From: Luteimonas yindakuii
GTDB lineage: Bacteria; Pseudomonadota; Gammaproteobacteria; Xanthomonadales; Xanthomonadaceae
Reading direction: 5' to 3'
Assembly (NCBI RefSeq): GCF_004803715.2
Contig: NZ_CP039383.2
Location: 1,860,001-1,924,000 of the forward strand
Length of the DNA stretch: 64,000 nt
The notes beneath the pieces were generated by a model. That model was not told where the DNA came from, ran no database searches, and saw only the letters and a program-made list of their open reading frames with translations. Every line of letters begins with the position of its first letter. The stretch's first letter is position 1. A program made the translations under genes and the position numbers. Below are positions 43,789 to 52,838 of the stretch, in pieces.

Positions 43789-45612
43789 TCAACGCGTCGG
43801 GATCGCCAGTGCCGACGCATCCAGCGTGCCGCCCGGCCGGGTGTCGATAACCGCATCGGCAGGCAACGCATCCTGCCCGTCGAGATGCGCCTGCACGCGA
43901 TCGAGGGCGGCGTAGACGTAGGGCAGCAGCGGCACGTAACGCGCGGCGTAGTCGGGCAATGCAAGGAAGCCGTCGAAATGCTGCGCGTTGCGCACCTCCC
44001 ACAGGCGCACGTCGCGGCCGGCCGCACGCGCGGCGGACGCGTACGGGGTGCTGGTGAAGGCGATCGGAATCAGGCCGTCGTCGCGACCATGCACGAGCAC
44101 CACCGGCAGACCGGCACGCGGAGGTGCCGAGGCAAGCTGCTGCACACCCGCGCGCACGCGCCGGGCATCACCGCCATCTCCCGTCCACAGCGCCCGCAGG
44201 CAGGCGAGACCGGCACCGGTGAGGTCGGGCGGCGCGAGTTGCGGATCGATGATGCCGACGCCGGCGCCGGGCGGGATGCCACTGGCATCGCTCCACCAGG
44301 CGGCACGTTCGGCCGCGGTGGTGGCGCGCGGGCTGAAGTCGGGGTTCTGCGCCGCGAAGGAATAGCCACAGGGATGCGCGCCCGCCGCGAAGCGGCCGTA
44401 GGCCGATGCATAGGTGACCGCCACGGCGCGGTAGAGATCGAAGTCCACCGACAGTGCAGCCGCGCGGATCGCCTCGTCAGTCCACCCCGCGGCCTGCAGG
44501 GCGGCAAGCGCCGAGCGTGCCTGCGTGGCAGTGTCGTCGCCTTCCAGCACGCCGGCCTTGCGCAGCGCCGCACACCGCGGCGCGCGCATCGTGGTGGCCA
44601 GCGCGGACAACGGCGACTGCGGCAGGCCATCCAGCGCGGCCAGCGCGCATGGCATCAGCAGCGCGGCCTCGGTGGTGTAGTCGTACAACGCGCGTGCGCC
44701 CGGCGCGTCGATCTGGACGTTGGGCTCGCCGGCGACCACGGCATCGAGCCAGTCACCATCTTCGGCAGCACGCAGTACCGCGCCGCCACCATTGGAGATA
44801 CCCACCGCGATGAAACGGGTGTTGTCGAAAGTGAAGGGCGCCGCGTCCGGCAAGGCGTCGTTGAGCATGGCCAGGGCGAACTCGCCCGCCTGACGTACAT
44901 GACGGCCCCAGTCCGCTTCCGGGTTGTCGCCGGAGTGCGCGTGCTTGAAGGCGATGCCGGTCGCCGGCGCAGCGTTGCCGGGATCGAACGCCAGCAGCTG
45001 GTCACGGCCGGCGACGCGACCGTCCACGCCGACCCCCATGCCGGCGTCGAGGTCGAAATAGTCGCTGCCCGCGCCCTTGTCGGTGTAGGCGACCGCACAA
45101 CCCTGCGGCAGGCCCCACGCGCCTGCGACCGCGATCGCGCCGTAGATGCCGCGTGAGCCCGACGAGGCGGTGACCACCACGCAACGCCGTTCGGCGTCGA
45201 ACGTATCCGGCAGCTGCAGCATCACCCGGTGCGGATGACGCGTGCCCGGCACCGTCGCGAACGCCTGGAACTCGCGACCCGGCACCGTGGTCAGGCTGCC
45301 GTACAACGTGCCGTAGCCTCCTTGCGGGCGCAGGTCGGCGATGCCGCGCCAGCTGCTCCACAGGGCGCGCCGACGCAGTTCGGCGGCGCTGGGCGCGTGT
45401 GCATCGGCGAACGCGGGTGCGGTCATGCCCCGCAGCCCGTCGAGGCCCAACCCGCCGCTCAGCAGGTCGTCGCCATCCCGGTGGACACTGCTGGTGACGG
45501 CGGTGAACACGGCAGCCTCCGTCCGCGATGCCGATGTCGGCGGGGTGGCTGCGCATGCCGCGAGGACGAGTGCGCTGGCGCATGCGAGCAACTGCAGGGG
45601 AGTCTGGTTCAT
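43789..45612 (-). CDS. D-3-hydroxybutyrate oligomer hydrolase, probable lipoprotein
   Basis: A 607-aa enzyme of the 3HB-oligomer hydrolase family (PF10605 type), which splits dimers and trimers of 3-hydroxybutyrate released from PHB. The nucleophile is probably Ser273 in VGISNGGG; other conserved blocks are TASSGSRGIYGAI, VAYTDKGAGSDYFDLD and PVVLVHGRDDGLIP. The N-terminus has a lipobox LAAC (Cys20), so the protein is likely periplasmic or surface-anchored. It is divergent from the response regulator gene, with a candidate operator between them. Confidence 0.9.
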   Translation of the reverse strand: MNQTPLQLLACASALVLAACAATPPTSASRTEAAVFTAVTSSVHRDGDDLLSGGLGLDGLRGMTAPAFADAHAPSAAELRRRALWSSWRGIADLRPQGGYGTLYGSLTTVPGREFQAFATVPGTRHPHRVMLQLPDTFDAERRCVVVTASSGSRGIYGAIAVAGAWGLPQGCAVAYTDKGAGSDYFDLDAGMGVGVDGRVAGRDQLLAFDPGNAAPATGIAFKHAHSGDNPEADWGRHVRQAGEFALAMLNDALPDAAPFTFDNTRFIAVGISNGGGAVLRAAEDGDWLDAVVAGEPNVQIDAPGARALYDYTTEAALLMPCALAALDGLPQSPLSALATTMRAPRCAALRKAGVLEGDDTATQARSALAALQAAGWTDEAIRAAALSVDFDLYRAVAVTYASAYGRFAAGAHPCGYSFAAQNPDFSPRATTAAERAAWWSDASGIPPGAGVGIIDPQLAPPDLTGAGLACLRALWTGDGGDARRVRAGVQQLASAPPRAGLPVVLVHGRDDGLIPIAFTSTPYASAARAAGRDVRLWEVRNAQHFDGFLALPDYAARYVPLLPYVYAALDRVQAHLDGQDALPADAVIDTRPGGTLDASALAIPTR

Positions 45613-45648
45613 GGCCGGACCTTAGCAGTGCCGGCCAGCTCGGGCATC

Positions 45649-45660
45649 GTACTTTGGTAC
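45649..45660. promoter_or_regulatory. Candidate operator GTACTTTGGTAC
   Basis: A 12-bp element of dyad type (GTAC-N4-GTAC) in the 85-bp gap between the 3HB-oligomer hydrolase and the response regulator genes. It is centred 43.5 bp upstream of the regulator's ATG, which is also the predicted transcription start (see the -10 element). The same pattern with 9 of 12 identities occurs at 52768-52779 between the receptor and permease genes. Inferred target of the encoded LuxR-type regulator. Confidence 0.5.
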
Positions 45661-45685
45661 CACCGGCGGCGGCGGATGCGCTGGC

Positions 45686-45691
45686 TACAAT
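45686..45691 (+). promoter_or_regulatory. -10 element TACAAT of the response regulator gene
   Basis: TACAAT (5 of 6 to consensus) ends 6 bp before the ATG at 45698. A start 7 bp downstream of the -10 would make the mRNA leaderless, and no ribosome site is present in the intervening TCGCGCC. There is no good -35, which fits an activator-dependent promoter. Confidence 0.5.
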
Positions 45692-45697
45692 CGCGCC

Positions 45698-46363
45698 ATG
45701 CCCACCCTGCTGATCGCCGACGACCACCCGCTGTTCCGCGCCGCCCTGCGTGGAGCCGCGGACGAGGCTGCCGACGATATCCAGACCTGCGAGGCGGGCA
45801 CGCTGGACGAGGTGATGTCCACGCTGGAAGCACGCGCGGACGTCGACCTGGTGCTGCTCGACCTGCACATGCCGGGCAACCACGGGCTGGCCGGCCTGGC
45901 GGCGCTGCGTGCGCAATTCCCGGCGGTCGCGGTGGTGCTGGTGTCGGCGAACGAGGACCCGCAGATCGTGCGCCGCGCGCTCGACCACGGCGCCGCCGGC
46001 TACATCCCCAAGAGCGCGGGCCTCGACGAGATGCGCGATGCGATCCGCGCCGTGCTCGACTGCCAGCAATGGCTGCCACCCGCGTTGCGCGGCGCGGTAT
46101 CGCGCGCAGAGTCGGCGCCGGGCGATGCCGACCTCGCCGCGCGGCTGGCCAGTCTCACGCCGCAGCAGTTCCGGGTGCTGGCGCTGGTGGCCGAAGGCCT
46201 GCTCAACAAGCAGATCGCCGACCGGCTCGACGTGCAGGAGCGCACCGTCAAGGCGCACCTGTCGGCGATCTTCGAAAAGCTCGGTGCGCGCAACCGCACC
46301 CAGGCCGGGGTGATCCTGCGCGGGCTGGAGATCAGCGACCCGGCGCGGCAGGTCGAGGCCTGA
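45698..46363 (+). CDS. LuxR-family response regulator (CrbR/ErdR/AgmR-like)
   Basis: A 221-aa NarL-type regulator: receiver domain with acidic pocket (ADDH), phosphoacceptor Asp55 in LVLLDLHMPG and Lys in YIPKSAG, then a LuxR helix-turn-helix (LTPQQFRVLALVAEGLLNKQ followed by IADRLDVQERTVKAHL). Such regulators pair with SSF-domain hybrid kinases in CrbS/CrbR and MxtR/ErdR systems that control acetate and short-acid use. The likely partner kinase is encoded nearby at 46918-50232. The gene is probably transcribed as a leaderless mRNA. Confidence 0.9.
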   Translation: MPTLLIADDHPLFRAALRGAADEAADDIQTCEAGTLDEVMSTLEARADVDLVLLDLHMPGNHGLAGLAALRAQFPAVAVVLVSANEDPQIVRRALDHGAAGYIPKSAGLDEMRDAIRAVLDCQQWLPPALRGAVSRAESAPGDADLAARLASLTPQQFRVLALVAEGLLNKQIADRLDVQERTVKAHLSAIFEKLGARNRTQAGVILRGLEISDPARQVEA

Positions 46364-46366
46364 CGG

Positions 46367-46855
46367 TCAGAACCGCGAGCACGACCACGACAGCATGCGG
46401 CCGTCGCGGTACGGCATCACCATGTGGAAGGCGCGCGGGTCGTCGTCGAACACCAGCGGCACGAAGTGGCGGTCGCCTTCCCACATCGGCAGGTCGAGCA
46501 CGCGCTCGACGTCCACCCACTCCAGCGTGCCTTCCGCGTTGGACGCATGGGGCGTGCCGCTGTAGCGGGTGACCAGGAACACGAAACCGAACCAGTCCTC
46601 GCCGCCCTTGCCGAATCCGGGCCAGCTGATCGTGCCGCGCAGCCGCATCGCATCGCAGGTGATCCCGGCTTCCTCGAGGATCTCGCGGCGCATGCCGGCG
46701 GCGATGTCCTCGTCGGCCTCCAGCTTGCCACCGAGGCCGTTGTACTTGCCCAGGTGCTGGTCGTTGGCGCGCGCGTTGCGATGGATGAGCAGCACGCGAC
46801 GGCCGTCGGGCGACAGCACGTAGCCGAGGGTGGCGAGGATCGGGGTATAGGGCAT
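46367..46855 (-). CDS. Nudix hydrolase (MutT / 8-oxo-dGTP diphosphatase type)
   Basis: A 162-aa protein with a complete Nudix box, GKLEADEDIAAGMRREILEE followed by AGI. The beginning YTPILATLGYVLSPDGRRVL and the later WPGFGKGGEDWFGFVFLV resemble MTH1-like 8-oxo-dGTP hydrolases. The start is ATG 46855; the longer open frame upstream is antisense to the kinase gene's end. It lies tail to tail with the response regulator gene (3-bp gap). Confidence 0.9.
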   Translation of the reverse strand: MPYTPILATLGYVLSPDGRRVLLIHRNARANDQHLGKYNGLGGKLEADEDIAAGMRREILEEAGITCDAMRLRGTISWPGFGKGGEDWFGFVFLVTRYSGTPHASNAEGTLEWVDVERVLDLPMWEGDRHFVPLVFDDDPRAFHMVMPYRDGRMLSWSCSRF

Positions 46856-46917
46856 GCGCTGCGGAGTAGTGGCGTCGGGCGGCCATGGTAGCCGCGGGTG
46901 CGGTACCGACGGCGTGC

Positions 46918-49900
46918 TCAGCGCGCGCGCATCGCGCACAGCCGGTCGAGCGTGGACTTGAGCGCCAGCGGCCGCACCGGCTTCTGCAGCAGGCCCAGGC
47001 CGAGCTCGGCGACTTCGCGGCGTACGGCATCGGTCGCATCGGCGCTGAGGATCAGCGTGGCCCGCGCGCCATGCCGTTCGCACAGGCGATGTGCCACCGC
47101 AGTGCCGGTCTCGCCGTCGTCCAGGTGGTAGTCGAACAGCCACAGGTCGGCGGGGCGATGGACAAGCGCGGCATCGGCATCATCGCCGTTGCGCACCGCC
47201 GCCACGCTGCATCCCCACCCTTCCAGCAGGCGCTGCAGCGCCTCCAGCGCGCCGGGTTCGTTGTCGAGCAGCAGCACATGCGCACCCGACAGCCCCGCGT
47301 GCGTGCGGCCGTGGTGATCCTGCACCGGTGCAGCCACCTGCGGCAGATCGAGGCCGAACACGGTGCCATCCTGTTCGCGGCTGCGCAGCGAAATGCGGGC
47401 GCCGAGCAGATGCGCGATGCGGTCGGCGATCGCAAGACCCAGTCCGAGCCCCTGCCCTGCGCTGCCCTCACCGCGGCGGAATTCCTCGAAGATCAGTGCC
47501 TGCTGGGCGAGCGGGATGCCCGGGCCGGTGTCGTGCACTTCCACCCGCAGCCCGCCGCCCACGCGGCGCACGCCCAGCAGGATGCGGCCACGCGCCGTGT
47601 AGCGCACCGCATTGGCGAGGAAGTTCTGCAGCACGCGGCGCAGCAGTTGCGGATCGCTGCGTGTCCACGCGCGGGTGGGCACGAAGTGGAACGCCAGCCC
47701 GCGCTCGGCAGCCAGTGCACGGAACTCCGACGCCAGCGGTTCCAGCACATCCGACAGCGGGAATTCGCGCGGCTGCGGCACCAGCCCGCCCGCTTCCAGC
47801 CGCGCCATGTCGAACAGCCCGGTGAGCAGGTCGGTGGTGGAATCCAGCGCGCCGCGCAGCTGCCCGAGCAGGCGTGGTGCATTGCCGGGCGGCGTCGGTG
47901 CGAGCTGCTGCTGCAGGGCGTCGGTAAACAGCTGTGCCGCGTGCAGCGGCTGCAGCAGGTCGTGGCCCACCGCGGCGAGGAAACGGCTCTTGGCCTCGTT
48001 TGCGCGCTCCGCATCTCGGCGCGCGAGGTCGAGGCTGCGGGTGCGTTCGTCGACGCGCTGTTCGAGCGTCTCGTTGGCCATACGCAACGCACGCTCGGTG
48101 TTGCGGAACTCGGTGACGTCGGTGAACGTGGCGACGAAACCACCGCCCGGCATCGGGTTGCCGCGGATCTCGATGGTCTCGCCACCGGGGAAACGGCGCT
48201 CGGCCACGTACGGCGTGCCGGCGCGCATGTGCGCGGTGCGCTTCTCCACCTCCTCGGCCACCGCCACCGCGCCGATCAGGCCGCGGTCGAGATTGTGGCG
48301 CACCAGCTTGGCTACCGGCACACCCACCCGCAGCAACGGTGCCGGGTAGCCGAACAGCTGCGCGTAGCGCGAGTTCCACGCCACCAGTTGCAGGTCCGCA
48401 TCCACCACGCTGATGCCCTGGCTCATGTTCTCCAGCGCCGCCTCCAGCACCCGCTGGTTGAAGCGCAGGTCCTGCGAGGCCTCGCCGACGATGCTGGCCA
48501 CGGTGTCGAGATCGGGACCGGATTCGCGGCGTGCCGCATCCAGCAGCAGCCGTGTCGAGGCGCTGCCGAGCACCGCCGACAGTTCGCGTTCCAGCCGCGC
48601 CTCGATGGCGGTGGGCACCGGCCCGCTGCGTGGCGCGCCGCGCAACACCCGATCGACGAGACCCACGGGCAGGAAGCGGCGCCCCGCGCTGCGCAACGCG
48701 TCGAGGTCGGCACGCGCGGATGGCCGGCCACGTTCGCGACGATCGAGCATCGCGACCACGGTGATGACCGCGGTGCCGACGAACAGCGACGCGCCGAAGG
48801 CCCGGCCGAGCTGGCTCCAGCTGCTCAGGCCGAACAGTGCCTGCGGGCTGGTCCACGCCGGCAACTGCGGAGCGAGTGCCGCCGGCAGCAGCGCCGGCGC
48901 CAGCATCACCCAGGCCCACACCACGAAGGCCGCGACGATGCCGGCGATGGCCGCATGCGGCGGCGTCTGCGGGCGCCAGATGGCGAACGCCAGCGCCGGT
49001 GCCAGCGTCGCCAGCGCCGAGAACGACACCGCGCCGATGTCGGCCAGCATGCTGGCATCGCCCACCAGCCGCCCGTACGACCATGCGGCCAGCATGATGA
49101 CCACGATGCCGCCACGCCGCAGCATCAGCAGGTCGCCGCGATGATCGTCGCGATCGCGGCGTGCCCACGCGCCGCGCAGCAGGCCCGGCGCGAACCAGTG
49201 GTTGCCGATCATCAGGCTCAGCGTGAGCGTGCTGATCACCACCATGCCGGTGGCCGCGCTCAGGCCTCCGAGGAATGCCACCAGCGCCACCGCCTCGCTG
49301 CCCTGCGACAGCGGCAGCGCGAGCGCATACATGTCCGACGGCACGCGCTCCCCCAGCAGGCCCATGCCCACATGCGCGAGCAACAGGCCGGGCGCGCCGA
49401 TCAGCAGCAGGTACAGCGGGAACTGCCAGCGCGCCGCCCCGACCTCGCGCTCATCGCGGCATTCCACGACCGCGACGTGGAACTGGTGCGGCAACACGAA
49501 CATCGCCAGTGCGCCCAGGAACACCAGCGGCATGAAGCCGCCGCGATCCTGCGCCGGCAGCGGTGGCAGCGAGGGCATGTCACTCGCGATGCGCCAGACG
49601 AACAGGCCGAGCACCAGCATCGCCACCAGCTTCAGCACCGACTCGAACGCCACCGCGAGCACCAGGCCGCGATTGTGTTCGGTGGCACTCGCACGCCGGG
49701 TGCCGAACAGCATCGCGAACAGCGCCATCGCAAGCGCGACGTACAGGCTGACGTCGCGCCACGGGGGAATTTCCGACAGCTCGGACGGCGCGATGGCCGT
49801 CAGCGCCGAGTAGCTCATCGCCACCGCCTTGAGCTGCAGCGCGATGTACGGCAACAGCCCGAGCACGGCGACCAGGGTGACCGTCGCCGCCAGCCAAGGG

Positions 49901-50232
49901 TCCTTGCCCAGCCGGGTGGCGATGAGGTCGGCGAGCGACGTGGCGTTGCTTTCGCGTGCCAGCCGCACCAGCCGCACCATGAAGCGCCAGGCCAGGAGGT
50001 AGAACAGGATCGCGCCGAGGAAGGTCGGCGGTAGCGGCCAGCCGTAGCGGGCGGCCTGGGTCACCGTGCCGTAGAAAGTCCAGGAAGTGCAGTGCACCGC
50101 CAGCGACAGTGCATAGACATGGCGCCAGTGGCGCGCCAGCAGCTGCGGGTGGCGTTCGCCGTAGATGCCGGCGAAGAACATCAGGCCCAGCCAGAGGACG
50201 GCCGCGGCCAGCACCACCCCCACGTTCAGCAT
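46918..50232 (-). CDS. SSF-domain hybrid sensor histidine kinase (CrbS/MxtR-like)
   Basis: A 1104-aa membrane kinase. Residues about 1-500 form a sodium:solute-symporter-like domain with some 13 membrane helices, followed by a linker, a PAS_7-type domain (about 610-725), a coiled segment, and HisKA with His757 in VGHDLLQPLH. The ATPase domain has an N-box near 871 and DTGPGIP and GLGLGLAIA. A C-terminal receiver has Asp1034 in LFDYHLDD. The start at ATG 50232 is chosen because it begins the first membrane helix. Inferred to sense transport of a small organic acid and to control the nearby LuxR-type regulator. Confidence 0.93.
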   Translation of the reverse strand: MLNVGVVLAAAVLWLGLMFFAGIYGERHPQLLARHWRHVYALSLAVHCTSWTFYGTVTQAARYGWPLPPTFLGAILFYLLAWRFMVRLVRLARESNATSLADLIATRLGKDPWLAATVTLVAVLGLLPYIALQLKAVAMSYSALTAIAPSELSEIPPWRDVSLYVALAMALFAMLFGTRRASATEHNRGLVLAVAFESVLKLVAMLVLGLFVWRIASDMPSLPPLPAQDRGGFMPLVFLGALAMFVLPHQFHVAVVECRDEREVGAARWQFPLYLLLIGAPGLLLAHVGMGLLGERVPSDMYALALPLSQGSEAVALVAFLGGLSAATGMVVISTLTLSLMIGNHWFAPGLLRGAWARRDRDDHRGDLLMLRRGGIVVIMLAAWSYGRLVGDASMLADIGAVSFSALATLAPALAFAIWRPQTPPHAAIAGIVAAFVVWAWVMLAPALLPAALAPQLPAWTSPQALFGLSSWSQLGRAFGASLFVGTAVITVVAMLDRRERGRPSARADLDALRSAGRRFLPVGLVDRVLRGAPRSGPVPTAIEARLERELSAVLGSASTRLLLDAARRESGPDLDTVASIVGEASQDLRFNQRVLEAALENMSQGISVVDADLQLVAWNSRYAQLFGYPAPLLRVGVPVAKLVRHNLDRGLIGAVAVAEEVEKRTAHMRAGTPYVAERRFPGGETIEIRGNPMPGGGFVATFTDVTEFRNTERALRMANETLEQRVDERTRSLDLARRDAERANEAKSRFLAAVGHDLLQPLHAAQLFTDALQQQLAPTPPGNAPRLLGQLRGALDSTTDLLTGLFDMARLEAGGLVPQPREFPLSDVLEPLASEFRALAAERGLAFHFVPTRAWTRSDPQLLRRVLQNFLANAVRYTARGRILLGVRRVGGGLRVEVHDTGPGIPLAQQALIFEEFRRGEGSAGQGLGLGLAIADRIAHLLGARISLRSREQDGTVFGLDLPQVAAPVQDHHGRTHAGLSGAHVLLLDNEPGALEALQRLLEGWGCSVAAVRNGDDADAALVHRPADLWLFDYHLDDGETGTAVAHRLCERHGARATLILSADATDAVRREVAELGLGLLQKPVRPLALKSTLDRLCAMRAR

Positions 50233-50318
50233 GGGTACCTGCCCATGGACGGACGCGCGAGGGAGGTGTTGATAGGCATGGCGCGCGAGCATAACGCAGC
50301 ACGTCGACGCGGCTCCCA

Positions 50319-50349
50319 CGGCACAGGCCCCGGACATGCCGGGGCCTGT
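50319..50349 (-). terminator. Strong hairpin after the TonB-dependent receptor gene
   Basis: A perfect 13-bp stem GCACAGGCCCCGG / CCGGGGCCTGTGC with a 5-nt loop, 26 bp past the receptor's stop codon and before the kinase gene in the same direction. There is no U-tract, so it could be an attenuating or mRNA-stabilising hairpin and not a full terminator. Confidence 0.55.
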
Positions 50350-50374
50350 GCGCTACACGGCAATGCGGGTGCGA

Positions 50375-52660
50375 TCAGAAGTTGCGGCGGACCGTCAGGT
50401 ACCAGTTGCGCGGCGGCGCGTAGTACGCGGTCTGGATGTTGGCCACCGAGGAGAACTCCTGGCCCTCGATCTTGTACAGCTCGTCGGTCAGGTTGCGCAC
50501 GCCGGCACGCACCTGCCACGCGTACTGCGGGGAATCCCAGGAGGTGAACAGGCCGGCCGTGGTGTAGGCCTCCTGCATCAGGCCCGGGCGGTTGTCGACC
50601 GACAGCCAGGTGTCGCCACGGTAGGCGACGTCACCGCCCACGGTGAGGGTGCCGTTGCCGCCGAGGTCGAACGCGTGCTGCAGGGCGATGCGCGCGGTCC
50701 AGTCCGGCGAGAACGGGACGTGCTCGTGCAACGTCGGGTCGTATGCCGGATTGGCCGGATCGGTCGTGCGCAGGTCCTCGAAGGACTTGTAGCTGGCGTC
50801 CATCCAGCTGACCTGGCCGCTGAGTTGGGTGGCGTCACCGAGCCGTGCCACGCCCTCGAACTCGAAGCCGTTGATCTCCATTTCCGCGGCGTTGAGCACC
50901 GGGAACGAGAAGGTCGGGGTCGGCGAATCCGGGTTCAGCACCTCGGAGACGCGAGCCTGGAAATCCTTGTAGCTGCTGTGGAACGCGGCCACGTTCGCGG
51001 TCAGTCGACCACTATCGGAACGCATCTTGACACCGGCTTCGTAGGTCCACACGAACTCGGGATCGAACACCGCGCGGGTGGTTTCCAGCGCCGAGTTGGC
51101 ACGGCCGTTGAAGCCGCCGGACTTGAAGCCGCGGTTGGCCGAGACGTAGCCCATCAGGTTGTCGCTGAAGGCCTTCTGCAGGCTCAGCGACGGCGTCCAC
51201 GCATCCCAGCTCTGGTTGCCCTCGAATGCCACGGTCTCATTGAGCGCGGCCAGCAGCGGGCCCCAGTAGGTGCTGGTGGTGCGCCAGTAATCCTTCTCGT
51301 CGCGCGAATAGCGCAGGCCGGCGGCCAGCGTCCAGGTCGGCATGAACTCCCAGTTGACGTGAGCGAATGCGGCGACGCTGGTGGTCTCGAGGTCGTCGTC
51401 GATGGTGCGCAGGAAGTCGATCGGCGTGCCGGCGAAGCCGAAGAAGTCGCCCGCATAGGCTTCCTGGTACGACGGCAGCGTCTCGTTCATGTAGTAGGCG
51501 CCGAAGATCGCCTGCAGGTTGCCGCCGTTGTCGTACTGCAGCTGCAGTTCCTGGCTCACCTGCTCCTGGTCAACCTCGACCAGCACGTCACCCAGCTCCC
51601 ATTCGGATGCATCGATGTCGATGAACGAGCTGGTATCGAGCTTGCGCCACGCGCTGATGCTCTTGAGCGACCACTGTTCGCCAAGCTCCCACTGCAGGTT
51701 GGCACTGACGCCCCTGTGCGTCATCTCCTGACCCTGGCTGGGGCGGAACGACGTGCGGGTGCGGAAGTCGTAGTCTTCGGTGGATGGCTGTAAAAGCACC
51801 ACCTGGCCGAGTGCCAGATCGGTGCGCCGCAGCGGTGCGGTCGGCTGGCCGAGCGTGAGCGCGTTGTCCTGGCGAGTGTAGTCGGCTGAGAGCGTCGCGC
51901 TGAAGGTGTCGCTGGGGCGCAACGCGAACTTGCCGCGCAGCGAAATCGTGTCCTCGCCGTTGTACTCCTCGCCGGTGACCGGATCCTCGACGTAGCCGTC
52001 GTTGGTGAGCCACGCGCCGGCGAGGCTGAAGGCCGCAGTGTCGCTCAGCTGTTCGCCGAGGTAGGCCCGGCCATCGATGCGGCCGAAGCTGCCGGTGCCG
52101 AACTCCACCGCCGCGCCCGTGTCATCGAGCGGGTTCTTGGTGGTGACCTTGATTGCACCGCCGGTGGAGTTCTTGCCGTACAGCGTACCCTGCGGCCCAC
52201 GCAGCACTTCGACCTGCTGCACGTCGAACAGCGAGAACAACGCACCGTTGATACGCGAGTAATAGACGTCGTCAACGTACATGCCGACGCCGGGGTCGAA
52301 GGTCTGCAGCGAATCGGGCTGGCCAATGCCGCGGATGAAGACGTTGACGGTGTTCGACGAACCGCGGCCCTGCACGATATTGAGGTTGGGCACGGCACCC
52401 TGCAGGCCGTCGATGTTGTTGGCCTGCAGGTCACGCAGCTGCTCTTCCCCGAACGCACTCACGGCCACCGGCACGTCCTGGATGGACTCGGCGCGGCGGC
52501 GTGCGGTGACGACGATGCCGTCGAGGGTGGTCGCATCCGCGGCCCGGGCGGAAGCACCACTGGCGGGCTGCGCCGGGTCCTGCGCCTGTGCGGCAAACGT
52601 CGACAGGCCAAAGGCGATCGCCAGGGCGAGCCGGCTGCCCGACAGCTTGTTGTACTTCAT
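50375..52660 (-). CDS. TonB-dependent outer-membrane receptor
   Basis: A 761-aa receptor: signal peptide (cleavage near TFAAQA), a TonB-box-like LDGIVVTARRR, the plug domain (AVPNLNIVQGRGSSNTVNVF, RGPQGTLYGKNSTGGAI) and a 22-strand barrel ending in an aromatic C-terminus (WYLTVRRNF). The start at ATG 52660 has GGGAGGGG upstream; the longer frame is not a signal peptide. The substrate is unknown. The location divergent from a GntP permease and close to a 3HB-oligomer hydrolase suggests uptake of 3HB oligomers. Confidence 0.93.
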   Translation of the reverse strand: MKYNKLSGSRLALAIAFGLSTFAAQAQDPAQPASGASARAADATTLDGIVVTARRRAESIQDVPVAVSAFGEEQLRDLQANNIDGLQGAVPNLNIVQGRGSSNTVNVFIRGIGQPDSLQTFDPGVGMYVDDVYYSRINGALFSLFDVQQVEVLRGPQGTLYGKNSTGGAIKVTTKNPLDDTGAAVEFGTGSFGRIDGRAYLGEQLSDTAAFSLAGAWLTNDGYVEDPVTGEEYNGEDTISLRGKFALRPSDTFSATLSADYTRQDNALTLGQPTAPLRRTDLALGQVVLLQPSTEDYDFRTRTSFRPSQGQEMTHRGVSANLQWELGEQWSLKSISAWRKLDTSSFIDIDASEWELGDVLVEVDQEQVSQELQLQYDNGGNLQAIFGAYYMNETLPSYQEAYAGDFFGFAGTPIDFLRTIDDDLETTSVAAFAHVNWEFMPTWTLAAGLRYSRDEKDYWRTTSTYWGPLLAALNETVAFEGNQSWDAWTPSLSLQKAFSDNLMGYVSANRGFKSGGFNGRANSALETTRAVFDPEFVWTYEAGVKMRSDSGRLTANVAAFHSSYKDFQARVSEVLNPDSPTPTFSFPVLNAAEMEINGFEFEGVARLGDATQLSGQVSWMDASYKSFEDLRTTDPANPAYDPTLHEHVPFSPDWTARIALQHAFDLGGNGTLTVGGDVAYRGDTWLSVDNRPGLMQEAYTTAGLFTSWDSPQYAWQVRAGVRNLTDELYKIEGQEFSSVANIQTAYYAPPRNWYLTVRRNF

Positions 52661-52767
52661 GTGTCCCCTCCCACGGGTGTGTTTCCTGGTGGCACGCGCC
52701 GCTGCGCGCGCCCTGGCCGCATGGACCATGACGGCAAGCCTAGGCAGCGCCTTCCGGGGCGGCACTT

Positions 52768-52779
52768 GTACCTTCGGAC
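52768..52779. promoter_or_regulatory. Candidate operator GTACCTTCGGAC
   Basis: Lies in the 178-bp gap between the divergent receptor and permease genes. It matches GTACTTTGGTAC at 45649-45660 in 9 of 12 positions (shared pattern GTACYTTSGKAC). On the minus strand a -10-like TAGGCT (52737-52742) lies at the distance expected for an activator bound near -43. Inferred site for the LuxR-type regulator encoded at 45698. Confidence 0.45.
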
Positions 52780-52838
52780 AATGGGGCCATCATCCCGTGC
52801 TGACGACACTGGCGACCGTCGTCAATCCGGATCGATCC

